DNA from: Loxodes magnus
Lineage: Eukaryota > Ciliophora > Karyorelictea > Loxodida > Loxodidae
Direction: 5' to 3'
Length of the DNA stretch: 64,000 nucleotides
Assembly (NCBI GenBank): GCA_946699065.1
Contig: CAMPDV010000088.1
Coordinates: 496,001-560,000, forward strand
The translations under genes and the position numbers were made by a program. Shown here piece after piece: positions 1-13,043 of this stretch (the first letter of the stretch is position 1; each line of letters opens with the position of its first letter). The notes under the pieces are model-generated. The model searched no databases, was not told the DNA's origin, and was given only the letters and a program-made list of their open reading frames with translations.

Positions 1-1152
1 TCTATCATGACTATTTTTTTATTCCGACTTAAATTTTTTTAATGCATCAATAGTAAAGTTACTAACTTTGACCAAAATTGAGTTAAATGAAAGTTGTAAG
101 GTTTGGATTTATGAAAAAGCGTCATTCAAAAGTTCATATTCCGACTGTGGTTTATCTTGTTGCTATTTGCTTCTCTATTATCTTCTAGTGATTTTAATAT
201 ATCCTCATTGATAAATTTTTTAAGAGAAACTTGCTCATAAAGAAGCATTCTTAATAAATAATTGCTAAAGTTAGATGTAGATTTTAGTAGTAATTTTAAG
301 TCAAATGCTAAATCGTTTTTTCCCTAGATTCATGCTATTTTCTATTCTATCCTCTTCTCCATTAGCAGGTATAACCTTGCTAAAAACCTCTAACTTACCT
401 AAAAATTTTAATTTAACTAATATCCTCAAAATACATGATTAAAAGATAAGATGAAATGAAAATCTAGTTAAAAAATAAAATTAATAAGCATAAGCGAAAT
501 TACTTATATAAAGTAGCTAGAAATAGATAGGAACTATTTAGCTAATTTAAAATAATCCAACTTTAAAGAAAAATATAATAAAAGCAAATAATTGAATAGC
601 TTATCTATCAAATTAAAGTTTCCTTAATAAATAAGTTTATAATTAAGATTTTAATAGCATAGTTATATAAAATTTATTAGTAAATACATAAGATATTATT
701 TAAGATTAAGAAAGGAGAAATAGTAAGCATATGCTTATATTTACTAATTAATGCTTTAAAATACTAAATTATAGGCTTTTTTCAATCTTTTTAATACAGA
801 AAAGACGAAATTTTGAGTAATCAGATGTTCAAGGATTTTAAATAATCTTTTAAAGAAAAAAGTTCAAAAAGGATTAATTAAAAAGAGAGATTTAAAAAAT
901 AAAGTAATATTTAATATAAAAATAAAATTATATAATTATATAGGTAACAGTAATGAAAGATAAAATAGCTTGTGATTGCTAATTAAAAAGAGACATAGAT
1001 AAATTGCATCAAATAGAAAATTTAATTAGGATAATTAAAATAAAATTAGTAAAAATATAAGCAAGAGAAGATTAAAATATAATGCTAGCCATAATCTTAA
1101 ATTAATATATTTCAAACAATGATATCAATATATAAAGGAAATTAAGTTAGTT

Positions 1153-1490
1153 GGGAAATATGATTTCAAGATTGATTTGTAGTTTTTTGCAGGTATAATA
1201 AACGATTTATTGAAGAAATCTTGTCGTATAACACTATTTCCATTCAGTTTAAAGAGGATGTTTTAAATCAAATTACATTGGGAAATTTTTAAATATCTGA
1301 ATAAGCGAAGGATTTTCTATAGAAAATACTAGTGGTTGCTTAAAAATTACAAAAATATGTTTAAGAGTTGTATGATCATCCCTGAATATAAAAAGGAATT
1401 CAATGAAACTCACAGCAATATTAAAAGCGATAAATTTTACTAATAAATTCTTTTATCAACTCCAAAAATAAGAAATATAGGTAAAAATAA
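1153..1490 (+). pseudogene. Decayed protein kinase C-lobe fragment
   Basis: Two adjacent frames together resemble kinase subdomains IX-XI. The first reads KYDFKIDLQFFAGII, like the usual DxWSxGVI stretch. After a frame change near 1200 the other reads SEQAKDFLQKIL and then DHPWIQKG, the classic end of a kinase domain. The ATP-binding lobe, HRD and DFG motifs are not seen upstream. The frame break and missing N-lobe indicate a dead fragment. It lies just before the hairpin-tailed repeat at 1534. The family call rests on short motifs and is moderately uncertain. Confidence 0.4.
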
Positions 1491-1533
1491 TTAATACATA
1501 AAATATTAAACTAGAAAGAATATTTTATTATAA

Positions 1534-1590
1534 AGAGCTGCGCACCAACGAGGTGCTACGCGCTCTATAATCAAATTTATTTATTTATTA
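1534..1590 (+). repeat. 3' hairpin and (TTTA)n tail of a SINE-like element
   Basis: An imperfect hairpin with arms AGAGCtGCGCACC and GGTGCtaCGCGCTCT around a short loop, then ATAATCAAA and a TTTA microsatellite. The same block recurs near 23350, 24503, 24586 and 57262 in both orientations. A 3' hairpin followed by a short repeat tail is the layout of stringent-type LINE/SINE 3' ends. The body of this copy, if any, is too degraded to delimit upstream. Confidence 0.65.
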
Positions 1591-2149
1591 AAATTAATAT
1601 GAATCAATAAAGAAATCCTTAAAATTAAATTTATGATAAAAGAAAACTACTAAATTCACTTAAAATGCTCCTTACTAAATAGTTTCCATTTATAAATTCA
1701 ATCAAATATAGAAAACTAGATTTAAAACTATCTATAATATTTCCTAGTTTATCTAGCTAATTAATAATAGGTAAATAATTCTCCTACAAGATATGAATTT
1801 GAGAACTAAAGATAGAAAAAATTCCTGCATTTCCATAGCAATAATAAATAATTTAACATCAGCAAAGTTGAACTTAATAATAATATCCTATAAATTATAA
1901 GCTTTAAAAAAACTAAAAAAAAGTGGAACTTCATACAAAATCATGTTTCATATGATATTTGGAAATAAATGAAATACTTAAAATATGAATTTAAATATAA
2001 TTTATAAATATACGAACAATATTAAATAGCTTATGGAGATTTCTAAATTATAGAGAAAAATTAATAAATTTATTAATTATAATAGAATAATTGACTTCTT
2101 TCAGAGATAATAAAATAAGAAACAAAAAGAAATAATTTATCTAATTACT

Positions 2150-2540
2150 TTAAAAAGTGCTAGGAAAGATGTGAAATAGCAAATTATTTGTTTTGATGAA
2201 TAGAATGTAAAAAAAATTCAAGTTAAAGCCATAAAATAATAGCTAGGTAAATAAATATCTTCTCTAGCTAGGCGTGAAGTAATTTCAAAATTTTAAAGTT
2301 TGAATGGCTTAAAAATATTTTATTTAGGAATCATTTTATATGGTTGAACTTAAAACGAAATAATAGAAAATTTAATAAATTAAAACTAAAGATGAAAGAA
2401 ATAAAAATATTAGAGAGCTTAAAAACAATTTTATAGACTTTAAAAATAATAATTGAACGAAATAGCAAAAAAAGCTATTCAAAAATTAGAGATTTACTAG
2501 AAGTAAATTAAAAAGCATATTGTAAGTATCTAAAATTATT
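2150..2540 (+). pseudogene. Possible decayed protein-kinase-like fragment
   Basis: One frame reads LGKQISSLARREVISKF and, after about 10 residues, YLGIILY, recalling the APE-to-DxxSLGIILY part of a kinase, followed by a Gln/Lys-rich helix. The HRD and DFG residues are absent and neighbouring frames are just as open. I treat it as a relic at best. Confidence 0.25.
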
Positions 2541-2559
2541 TTTATTTATATTTTATTTA

Positions 2560-5425
2560 GACATGCAATAAAACAACTTTTGTATGCTAGATTTTCTATC
2601 TTTTAACTTTATTTAAAAAACTTTTACAAGTAAGGTTTAAAATCTCATTAATTTTCAAGTTCAAATATAGCACTTAAAGTTTATTTAATCATATTCCCAA
2701 AATTATTTATTTTGCCTATTATTAGAATAAATAATAATCAAATATTTAATCAAATAAAAAATAAACTACTTAGTAAAAACTTTTTTTATCTTAACATGTT
2801 TTGGTTTTTTTATTTAGTAGTAAAAGCTAAAAGAAGATTAACAAAATTCAAATGGATGTACATATCATTTAACTTCTAGAATTATGCATATCTCTTTGCT
2901 ATTTTCTTTTGCCCAAATATCCAACAAAAAATTTCTAAATAGCTCTATTAAATTACAAGGTTTTGTAAATATAAGTTTAACTATATCTTTTAATTAATTT
3001 TAGGTACAATTTTTCCTTTTATTCATACTGATCTTCATTCTTCCTGTATTTTTATTTCCTAGTTTCAATCTTAATGAATTATTGCTATAAAATAAAGATA
3101 AACCTTATAAATGACTAATCTAATATATAATAATTTTAACTAAGTAGATAAAAAAAGAAGCTTCTAGTATGAGAATTATCAAATAATAGCCTTTAAGTAT
3201 CTAAGATTTATTTTACAACTAAACTATCATATCTTAGCTTTTTTAATCTCTTTATGCATAGTGTTATATATGGATTTTTCATTAGTCTCTTTCCTAGTTT
3301 TATAATCTTTTGTTTCTAAATTGTAGATCTTATTTTAAAGATAGCTTAAAGATAAAAATACTTAAGAAAAAATTCTATTTATTAGCCAAAATTTTATTTA
3401 AAAGGAGACTTTGAAGGAAATTTAGTAAAATGAGTTGCTCTGGATAAAAGATAAGTTTGAAATTGGAGTAATTAAGTATGATATTTGCTCTAATTTAACA
3501 CCAAGATAGATGTAAAAAAATATTTGTTCTATATGCAATAAATAAAGTTAAGTTAAGAAGTTTTAGCTTTACTAAAAAGTGTGAAGGGAAACTATATATG
3601 TGGATTAGAATGATAAACTTCAAACCAAAATTGAACAAAAAGCAGAATAAGGATTTATCATTTCGGGTAGAATGCTATATTTCTAGGAAATATTTAACTT
3701 ATGATAGCAACTCATAGGATTATTATAGCACTAAAAGATAACTAAATGAAGTCTTCATAGAATTAAGCTCAATGAAAGAGAAAAATTTACATTATTTCTT
3801 GCATTACTGATTAGAATATTGAATAATAGAGTGTTTAGGAATGGAAATTGTTTAATCTGCACGCTTAAGACTTGTAAATATAAAGCCAATCATAAACTCA
3901 GTCCTTAATTTGGATGTGACTTTTCTAATCAAAATATTTGAGTCTTTGGAGAATATATTTGGAAATATATGTAAGATTAGGACATAATTCAGGTATAAAT
4001 GGAAAATTGACGAATGAAAATTGAGCGAAAAAAATGAACTTTTAAGCTCAAATCATTACATTGTTTACATCTCATGAAAAATCCTTTCTTATTTACTCAA
4101 TAGCGTCAGAATTTGAAACTCAAGAATATGCTTTAAAGTCATTTTGAGTTTAAGAGGAAAAATATTCTAAAGGCTAAGTTATACTACTCCAGAACTAAGC
4201 GGATTTCTTTTTTTCAATTTAACTGGAAATATGCTTTGCTCAGTTATTATTTAAGCAAGACGGAGAGAATTGAGGAGCTCGTTAAAATGCTATGAATTTA
4301 TATTGTCTAAGATATTTAATAAATATAGAGTTAACTTAGATAGGAAAAATTATTCTAATTATTCTTTAGTCCAAAACTTTTCTAGTACTAAATAAAGTAA
4401 GCTATATTTAGACATAATTATTAAACTTAAAGTTTCTTTCGATTGTTTGATTAATAAAAGCAAAAAATAAATTATAAAAGGTAGTGCAAAAAATCCTAAA
4501 GTGTTAATTAAAGGGTATTATTATGATTTAAATTATATAAACTAATTAAGATAAAAAAGCATATAACTTAAAGAATTTGATGGAAATAATTTTGCTAAAT
4601 ATTTTAAATATTCTATCATAATCTTTTTCATATAAAAATACTATTAATCTAAAGAAAATTCGTAAATTTCTCAATATGGTTTATAATTGATAATATCAAA
4701 TATCATAGATAAATTTTGAAGTTTTAACTAAATTTAAAATGAAAATTAGGTTTTAAAATATTTTCCTTCCAAAAAATAACTTATGAGAATAACAATTTTT
4801 TAGATGATTGCCTTCTCATAAAAATAAATAAGCTTATATGTTTAAAATCATTTAATTTATTAAAGTTTTAGAGATTTAAAAATAGCTTTTTTAGTATGAT
4901 TTAAAATAAACTAAAACTAATAAATTAAATATTTGTTGAGACTGCTCTTATAGTTTTTTTATTGCCAAAGATATTTCTTCTTGCAAGTTTTATTTTCATT
5001 CAACTAATACTTTTATAGATAGTAGCAATACAACTTTACTCAAAAACTTAAGATAATTGCAACTAAGTAATTTAATAATATTTCAAAGGTGGAAGCTCTA
5101 GTTTAGACATATACAGTACTAATTTAGCTCTTCAACTACTTAAGACGGAATAAAATTTAAGTGGCTTAAATATGGATGATTCTATTTTTTAATTATAATA
5201 AAAAGGATTGAAAAGTTCTGCATCTATTCAATCAAAAGCTTATAGATAAAAAAGCATTATGTTGATAATTTAATGTAAGATGTAAGTTCAAACAATTTTG
5301 AATTGAAATTATCTTGTGAAATTTAAGTTAAAATAGTTAGAAAATTAAAAATTTTAGCTATTGAAATCTGATCTATTTTGTTATAGCAGGGTATTTAAAC
5401 AAGTTATTAATTAAAACTTATAATA
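2560..5425. other. AT-rich spacer with possible coding relics
   Basis: No intact gene recognised. Between about 3560 and 4340 the plus strand reads as fairly balanced protein in several frames, including SYTTPELSG, which faintly recalls a kinase activation segment. None can be assigned and frames conflict. The rest is low-complexity A+T. Confidence 0.3.
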
Positions 5426-7693
5426 ATGTAAAGTCTTGTCTGTGAAGGATGCTAAAACGAATTTGATGAAAATAATAAAATTCCAAGACGATTAGACTGC
5501 GGGTGCGTTTCTTGCGAAAACTGTTTGAGAGTAATGTTTAGATTCTTAAAAAGATTAGAATGTGCGACTCATAACTCAGTAACAAATAAGAGAATAGAAG
5601 ATTTAGAGATATTTAAATAATCATAATAATCACAGAGCCAAGAGTAAATAGAAAAGTAATAATTAGCACTAAAAGAAAATTAAAACTGCCAAAGAATATT
5701 GTAATAAGAACTTAGAAAGTTTTGTACTATTCACTTAAACCCACTCAACTATTTTTGCTCCTAGGAAAATAAAGCAATATGTTCCTCCTGTGTCTAATCA
5801 AGTAGTCATAGCACTCATACAGAAATAACAATAGAAAATGGAATTAAGAAAATATAAAACTTATTCTCATAAAAATATCTAAATTTATAAAAATAACTTA
5901 ACGATTAAAAGCAAGAATTTAAATTGTTTCAAGAATGATTAGAAGATAAAAAAATTGAAATAAATAAAGCCATAAGATAGAACATAACTCATTTCTATAA
6001 TTAAATAAAAGCATTTTGCTACCATTATTTTAGGAAAAAATATTTAAAAATAAAAGAGAAAATGCTTAAATCTTCTGAAATTTTTTTTGATAGTTAGAAA
6101 ATTCAACTAGCTTTGAAATAATAAGCTTTTGCTGAAGTTAATTCTGTGGAAGATCTTTTAGAAAGGAATAAATAAATGGATTAATTAAATAATCAATTTG
6201 AGCAAAATTAGAAAGTAGGGAAATCTATTAAATAATTAAGCTATTAAAATGTTTTCGCTAAAATATAAAAATGAATATTACAAAATATATTTGAAAATAA
6301 TTAAGACAATTTATTCAAATAATAAACAGATAAATTAAATTAATTGATAGATTAAAAGGATCAATAAATATATCACTTAAGCTTTAATTTACAGAAACAA
6401 GAATAAGAAGTAAAAAATTTAAATTTATTAAATTAAGAAAGGTAAAATTAAGTTTCTGTTTTAGAAGAAGAAAAAGCGTAATTGTCAAAAAAAATATAAG
6501 AATTGCTTGAAGAAAGAAGTTAATTATAGAAATATATGTCATAATTACAAAATTAGATATAGCTGGATAATTAATAAAAAGAACAAAATAGTTGTTAAAT
6601 TGATTTAAGCTCGTCACAACTTAAAAAAATATAACCCTTCTATTAATATAATAACTATTTAAGAATAAAATGAGGAAGTAATATTAAATAAAATCTTGAT
6701 TTATCCAATCTTACTTTCTCTTAAACAAATTTAGTTTCTTTAGGAGAAACAGATTCATATAAAACATTTTGTTACTAGATTGACGACTTATAAACTATAT
6801 TGGCAGGAGGAAGAAGTACTAAAACTCACATGAACAACATAATTAAGATTAATGAAACGAAAATTTAAAAATTTAATTTATAATATCCTAAATAATTTAC
6901 TTCTCTTACTTATGATAATTAATAAAATATTTATGTTATAGTAGGTTGTGATTAGAAAGACTAGCATTCAAACACATGTGAAGGTTTTGATGTAAAAAGT
7001 AATAGAAGAATAGATAATATTGGAAATCATCCGCTTAAAATGTGTGTTAATGGAAATTGTTATGTTTCGTAAACTATATTTACATTTGGAGGATATAATT
7101 CAAGAGATCTAAACGAAATCTATAATTATAATATTGAAACAAACAATTGGAAATAAAATAATATAAACTTGCCAAGAGGAGCTAGTAGTATATCAGCTTT
7201 ATTTGCTTATGAAAAAGAAACAATAATTGTATTTGATAATAGGAATCTTTTATAAAAAACTTTTATATTTGATTTAAAGAATTTTAGTGAGCATGGGTAA
7301 TAATTTCCTTATAACGGTTCATGTCCGTTTTGATTTAATGGAATATATAAAAATAAATAGATTTTTATGTATTCAGCAAAGAATACTTAACAAGATCTTT
7401 TATACATGTACGATATGAGATTAAATTAGAATGAATCAATTTGGAAAGAAATAAAACCTTAAATAAATTAACTTAATTACTAATTTTTATAAAATATATC
7501 TAAATTATAAAGATAACAAACATTTACTTATTGTTTATTTATTAAATAATTAATTTTTATTAAATGTAGAGTAAAGATATACATTCTCTGGGCTTTCAAC
7601 TAGATATCTGATGATAATTTTTTTCTTGATTGTATTCACAATCTTTTTTATGAATGGATGATTACCGAAAATGATTTTTTGAGCTTCTTGTGA
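5426..7693 (+). CDS. RING / B-box / coiled-coil / kelch protein (TRIM-like E3 ligase)
   Basis: The start MQSLVCEGCQNEFDEN leads straight into a RING finger (Cys pairs near residues 6 and 9, then DCGCVSCENC). A B-box type 2 zinc site follows (CTIH, CSQENKAICSSC, HSTH, near residues 105-140), then about 300 residues of Gln/Lys/Glu-rich coiled coil. From about residue 450 come kelch-like blades (ILAGGRS, IFTFGGYNSR, SIWKEI). This is the TRIM layout with kelch replacing the usual C-terminal domain, suggesting a ubiquitin ligase with a kelch substrate arm. TGA is read as Trp three times or more (for example SCPFWFNG). No intron is needed. Recognisable protein ends near 7450. The first in-frame TGA after that is 7691-7693, inside a retroposon copy, so the annotated C-terminus is provisional. 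Confidence 0.8.
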
Positions 7694-8340
7694 GTAATTT
7701 TTATTTATAAACGCTCATTCAGTTATTCATAGTTTATTTAAATTTCTTCAAACTTTTAATCTTCATTGTACTTGAGTTGCCTTCATTCTTTGTAATGTTA
7801 AGCTAGTGGATCTAGATTAACAGAGTCAATAATTTTCATATTGTTTTTCTGTTTTCTTCTTTGGATAATCCTTTCTTTCTAAAATCTTAATTATTTCGTT
7901 TAGGCTTGTATTAAGTTTTTCTTAACTTTAGCTTTCTTAGTGCTGCTGTTATGTAAATCTACTTTTATATTCATTTTTGTGATTATATGAAAATTATTTT
8001 AGAAATTTCTTAAAGCTTACTTTCTGTTACTAAATTGCCTTTATAAGTTAAATTTTAAGAATTAACAACTCATTGTTTTATGCAGTTCATTAATTCCCGG
8101 ATTTCCTCTCCTTGATTAAAGAAAGTTTCTTCAGCTTTGCAGTTAATACTTTCATTAATTCAATTTAATTTTAGAGTAACTTGTTGATTTATTTTTCAAG
8201 ATTAGCTTATTCAGTCAAATCAACCAATATTTCCCCATGAAGGAGAGCTAGATTCTCGATTCTGTCTTTGTTTTCCTAGTTCCTCATTGGTCACTTGGTC
8301 TATTGCTTTTCTTTTTTTATTATTATTTAAAATGGTTTTA
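7566..8340 (-). mobile_element. Degenerate gag-like retroposon copy
   Basis: The 3' side (lower coordinates) carries the CATTCTCTGG block shared with the copies at 12187 and, diverged, 58115. The minus strand keeps an NRESSSPSW stretch that matches the EESSSSSE region of its relatives, then coiled-coil text and a KIKEL-type helix. Frames are broken throughout, so it is a dead copy. It touches or overlaps the 3' end of the TRIM-like gene. Confidence 0.5.
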
Positions 8341-8627
8341 GTCTAGTTTAAATTTAGATCTCTAAATGCGTATTTATGATATTTTTTAATTATTATATGG
8401 AAAAAATATTTTTTTTTACCTTTAATTTATAATAAAATTTAAGAAAAAGTTTTGTAGAAAAAATAAATTAAAAATAAAGCTTAAAAACTATTTTATTTAA
8501 ACTTAAATAATAATTTTTTTATATAAGACTCTGCTATTTAAGCATGTTAAAATAAATAATAATATAAATATATTATTTATTTACAATAATTGCTTTTAGA
8601 TACATTTAAATATAATTTTATAATTAA

Positions 8628-8935
8628 AAAGATGGTGGAAGCTGAGGTTGATTCTCTGATCAAATCTTTTAGTTTTTTGGATAAGGTCAAGTTTCTATCC
8701 TATCTCTGAGATAATCCCTGGCTAGAGTCAATCTTAGCAAGTGAGCGAAATCTTTCTGGTTATCCACACTTGTTAACGGTTTGAAATCTGTTGGCCCATA
8801 GTTATGGGACTTCTTTGCCGAAGCTTATTGAATTAAGCAACAGGATATCCGCATTATGTACTTCAATAGATTACAATGGGACGCTTAGTTGGAAAGGAGT
8901 CTCTAGTCCCTTGACAGAGAAATTTTTGAAGTTTA
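8628..8935 (+). ncRNA. Candidate structured RNA, about 300 nt
   Basis: A GC-richer island in flanks of almost pure A+T. It is dense in small inverted repeats: GGATA...TATCC, ATCTCTGAGAT, CCCATAGTTATGGG, GCTTATTGAATTAAGC and GGGAC...GTCCC. No frame gives a convincing protein. The opening GGTGGAAGCTGAGG loosely recalls the CR-I region of RNase P RNA and the segment TTTGCCGAAGCTT occurs in some P RNAs, but I cannot fold the full consensus, so identity is open. Strand is a guess. Confidence 0.4.
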
Positions 8936-8939
8936 TAAT

Positions 8940-10062
8940 TTATGAAATTTTTTAATTACTTAACTTTATAAGTCATTCTTTATGGTATCTTTATTTAAAT
9001 AATAAAAAGAACAGAAAATTATATTAATTGCATTAGTATACAAAAAATCTGATAGATGTCATAAATTTGATTCACATTCTTTAAGGGAATGTATCTTAAA
9101 GATTATTTGGTTTTGATAGGAGTTAGAAATCTAAGATTATGCAATATGTATTCATTACTTATGGTTATTCCTATTTGCAGAAACTGACAAGCTGAATATC
9201 TCCGTTATGTTCTTTAAGAAGCCGTTCAGAATAATCAGCAAGGTCAGAGCTTAGCAATCACTAAAAATTAAAATTTAATCTTTGATATTTAATTCCATCT
9301 ATAAAATAATTAATTGTTCATTCCTCAAAATAATGGCTTTCATTTAAAAAATTGATTATTCATATATATTTAAATTTTAATCATAAGATATTAATATTTA
9401 GATTTAAAAGTCTTTAGAGTTATTTTTTTAAATCAAAAAAATTTAAATTATTAGTAAAATATTTTTTATATTGAATACTATTTATTACTTTCTTCTTTAA
9501 AATAGAATTTTTAATTTAAATTATAAGATGTTTTATTCTCTATAATTGTATTTTATCACAAATTTCTTTATTTTATTTTAATTATGATATTTATAATTTT
9601 TTTCTAATTTTTCAAATTTGCAATTAATTTTCTAACCATAGTTACTTTATTTTAAAGATCATATTTTTTACAAATTAAAAAGTTCAAATTTACCGTATTT
9701 TATTAATTTCATAATAGCTACTTTTTTTTTATATATAAAATATTTTTTTTATTTAAGAAATAAAATTTTAGATAGAAAAACTAGAAATAAAAATTGAATG
9801 AACTTAATTTTTCATTTTAAATACTTAAGAAATGGTAAAATAAAAGTAAATAAATTAATTAAGGATTGCTTACGAAACGATTAGAAGATAATAGAATTAA
9901 GATTAAATAATAATATTACTAATGTCATAATAAGAAAAATAAATTATGTTCATTTTACTATAAACTTTATTTTTATGTTATTAAATTATATAAAAATGCC
10001 TACTATATAATTTTTCCAAATCTTAATAAATTAAATCTCATTTAGTTTCAATATTAAAAAAA
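8940..10062. other. Extremely A+T-rich spacer
   Basis: A short richer patch (about 9040-9280) shows no motif I recognise; 9290-10060 is almost only A, T and short poly-T runs. No gene or repeat copy is supported. Confidence 0.5.
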
Positions 10063-10560
10063 GTTTAGATTTATAATAGAAATCAGATAATATTAATTAT
10101 TTTAGTTGAAGATCGTATAATAAAAGAGTTATATAAAGTGTAAATTGATGCAAAAACTCCTGCCTAATTTGAAAGCTATGATACCTATTTTTATAGGTTA
10201 TTTCGAATTCCATTTTTTGAGAAGAATGCTTTATTTCTTTCGTAATTTTGGTACTATGAAATAAATTTTGTATTAATATAGTATATGAAACTTATAAAGA
10301 ATATTATATGTATTCAATGTTATATTTATGCATCAAGAAAATTATTATTAAGATAAAGAGGACTAGCGTTATTTAAGCCTATAATACTAGGAAAAAAATT
10401 TATGTAAAAACACTTCTTTCTTGAACCTTCATAGCATTTAAAGTAGGATTATCTAATATTGCCATCTTAGAAAATTCAGATTAGCATTAGTCATAATAAA
10501 AAATAGAGCAAGATGTTTAAGAAAGTCAATATCGTCAAATTGTTAAATTGTAAATAAGAA
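10063..10560 (+). CDS. Open frame of unknown function (partial)
   Basis: A frame with balanced composition: VEDRIIKELYKVQIDAKT, then FRIPFFEKNALFLSQFWYY and GLALFKPIILGKK. There is no clear start; a splice-like TTTTAG precedes VEDR, so the 5' part may be missing or in another exon. Near 10440 a second frame becomes equally plausible. It ends just before the structured island at 10600. Function unknown. Confidence 0.35.
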
Positions 10561-10599
10561 AAATAAGAGACAATTATTAAATAATTTAATTAAATTTGG

Positions 10600-10800
10600 T
10601 GGACCTTGCCTTTAAAGGTTAAAAGAATTTCCCAAAAGGAACTGACTCGGAAGCTAACCTTCTAAGCGTTGGACTAGGCTAATCTCTTCATCATGGATTG
10701 GAAATTTACCTGTAATTTCCTGTTGGTGTCCTGTGCTTTGAAGATTTAGAACCGCAACCTTACCCACAATTAGAAGAGAAGATACAAAGGGAATATTGGG
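10600..10800. ncRNA. Candidate structured RNA or SINE body, about 200 nt
   Basis: A GC-richer, non-coding island starting GGTGGACCTTGCC. It contains a perfect stem GGAAATT / AATTTCC with a 7-nt loop and several shorter stems (CCTTTAAAGG, GAAG...CTTC). It resembles the 8628 island in texture but I could not align them. Strand and identity unknown. Confidence 0.35.
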
Positions 10801-10838
10801 AATTTAATGTTTTTAAAATTAACTTCTTATATTGCTAC

Positions 10839-11837
10839 TCACACTTTAATTAAGATTAAGATTAAGATTAAATGAGAGTTAACAGTTATGCTAAAAAGCC
10901 GGTTAACGTCGGTGTTACTTCTGAACTGGTTTTTTTTGACGGTTTTCCTTCCGCCGTGACACTCTTCTAGGCTGTATGTCACTCTGAGATCAGTTATTAA
11001 GAAAATCTTGAATATAAATGTGCGCTCTTGGGCCTTTCTAGTTCATTTCTTCTGGCGTCAATTTCCTATAAATCCTCCCGTTCGGATCGCAGTATAGCCT
11101 CTACTTATTAAAAAACAATTATCTTTCTTTTTGTTTTTAGGCTTATTCTGCTTTAATCCGCTTCAGCTCTAATGTCCTCCAATATTCTCTTTGTTAGTCT
11201 TAAAATTTCCTGCAATTTCTAAAGAGATGTCAGCTACTGCCACAGCAGTAACAAGATTTGGGCTGACTATATTGGATTTGGGAGGTGAGGTAGAGGTCTA
11301 GGAGGCGTGTTCTTACTCCAGTTCCATGAATTAATTTTACTGGAGAGCAGAATCCGGCTGATAATCCTACGCTTACACGTAATAGGTCTTCTGACCACTC
11401 AATTACTCGATAGTGCGACTCTGAAGCAAAATAGTGTCGTGAGCTTTTTTGATCTCCGCTTGCATATCGAAAACCTCCTACTCAAGTTTAACAAGTCTGG
11501 CTTAATCCCAAGTACTCAACTTGGTGCCAGTTTGGATGGTTTTTGTTAGAGTTTGCTTGAGGTCCTGTACCTCTTGTCTGAGCTCTGCTTACTCGATGGC
11601 TAGCTCGTTATCATAGCCAGAGCCGGACAGAGAGAAATCGCTCACTGAGGATTGTTGGAGTTAAGTTTTCTTTTTAGGTTTCTCTTCCTGCAGTTGCGTT
11701 CCTGGAGAAGTCTGTAGATGTTTCTTCTGGGTCTGGGGAATAGTCTGTTGTTGATATTGGGCCTTTTCTTCCTTGCCCTCTTCCCCTTTTTTATTACCTG
11801 TTGGAGGTGGATAGAATCCTTTTCTCAGACCTGACAT
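10839..11837 (-). mobile_element. Gag-like coiled-coil ORF of a retroposon
   Basis: A frame open from ATG 11837 to TGA 10839 (332 residues with internal TGA as Trp). It starts MSGLRKGFYPPPTGNKKG, matching in style the MAEGFKKGFF start at 62478, followed by a Gln/Glu/Lys coiled coil. From about 11290 downward a second frame is more protein-like (LQEILRLTKRILEDI, RSEREDLQEI), so a frameshift probably splits the ORF. GC content and codon choice differ sharply from the neighbouring spacer. Near the 3' side is an AAGATT microsatellite (10851-10871). Likely a non-autonomous or truncated LINE ORF1. Confidence 0.55.
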
Positions 11838-12179
11838 CTTGTTAACTTTTAATTGAAGAATTATTACTCACATTTTAATAAAAGTTTTTTTTAAAATAAA
11901 ATATACCTTGATAACGTAACTTAATTTTTTTTAAAATTAAGATATTACAGTTTTATAATAAGCTAGTAAATTCTGCAATAAATTAACTTTTCAAACTACT
12001 ATTATATATTAAAAGTCTATAATGCTAATGAAAATTATAATAAAAATAAAATACTATGACCACTAAAATAAAAAGCTTATTAGAATGCTAAAAAGTCTAT
12101 CTTAATTGAACTAATTTTTCTTGAAATAAACTAAACTAAGAAATAATAATAATAATAATAATATACTTAAAGTTAGTAG

Positions 12180-12974
12180 AGTTTTGCATTCTCTGGAATT
12201 GCAATCAGTTCCTGCGGACAGTTTTTTTAACGTGGGCGTGATCCACGACCTTTTTATTAAGTGGAAGGTTACCACAGTAACCGTTCAAGTGATCTTGAAA
12301 AACTTTTATTTGTAGATCCCTGTTGGAGTTATTCATAGTTTATTGAGTTGTCTCAATGTTCTTTTCTGCTCTTATTCGTTTATTTTCTTTCATTATCAAC
12401 AGTTTTTTAAAATATGTTGATTTGATTCGCAACATCAACAAAGTTTGTATTATTGTCTTTATTTCGTTCTTTTCTATGATAATTTATTTTCTATATTTTC
12501 TAATCTTTTAATGAAACTTGTAGCAATCATTTCTTTTTCTGGATTCAATTCTGTTTTTAATTCTATTGGTATTTTTTCTATTTCCATTTTTGTGTCGTAT
12601 TTAAAATTTTATTTTGATTAAGTTCAGAGTTATTCTTCCGTTATCAAATTGCTTTGAATGAGCTGTCTTCTGAGTATTAACAATTCGTTGTTTTAATCCT
12701 CTATGCTATTCATTAATTCCCTTATTTTTTCTCCTTATTTATAAGCTATTTCTTCATACTTTGAAATTAATTTTTACATTTGATCTAGTTAAATTTAAAG
12801 TTTTTGATCAGATTCGTTCTTAGGTTATCTTATCTCTATAGATCCTACCATCACTTTACCTTCTGATGACGAACTTTACTCCTCTCGTTGCTATTGTTTT
12901 TTCTAAATTTCTTTTGCCGCTTTTCTCTTTAGGTTTTTAAGTTAATTCTTTGAGAGTCGAAGAGATTAATCCAT
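12180..12974 (-). mobile_element. Retroposon ORF1: coiled coil plus CCHC zinc knuckle
   Basis: ATG at 12974 opens one uninterrupted frame starting MDQSLRLSKNQLKNLKRK, then QQREEQSSSSEGKVMV, a long helix (residues about 55-170) and a knuckle CWCCESNQHILKNC, which fits C-x2-C-x4-H-x4-C. About 80 basic residues follow to the 3' end. TGA is used as Trp at least five times, including inside the knuckle. The 3' side carries a GC hairpin CGTGG...CCACG and an (ATT)n tail at 12145-12165. This is the best-preserved member of a family with copies at 7566 and 58105. It has the architecture of a LINE gag-like RNA-binding protein; no reverse transcriptase lies next to it. Confidence 0.65.
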
Positions 12975-13043
12975 TTTTTTTATGCTAAACTAAGAAATTT
13001 AAGAGTTTAATAAATGTGTTAATTACAGGATAAAACATTAAAA

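Noticed and set aside
10845..10875. Telomere-like AAGATT repeats
   Set aside because: Only about four units, internal to a retroposon 3' end, and not a known ciliate telomere sequence.
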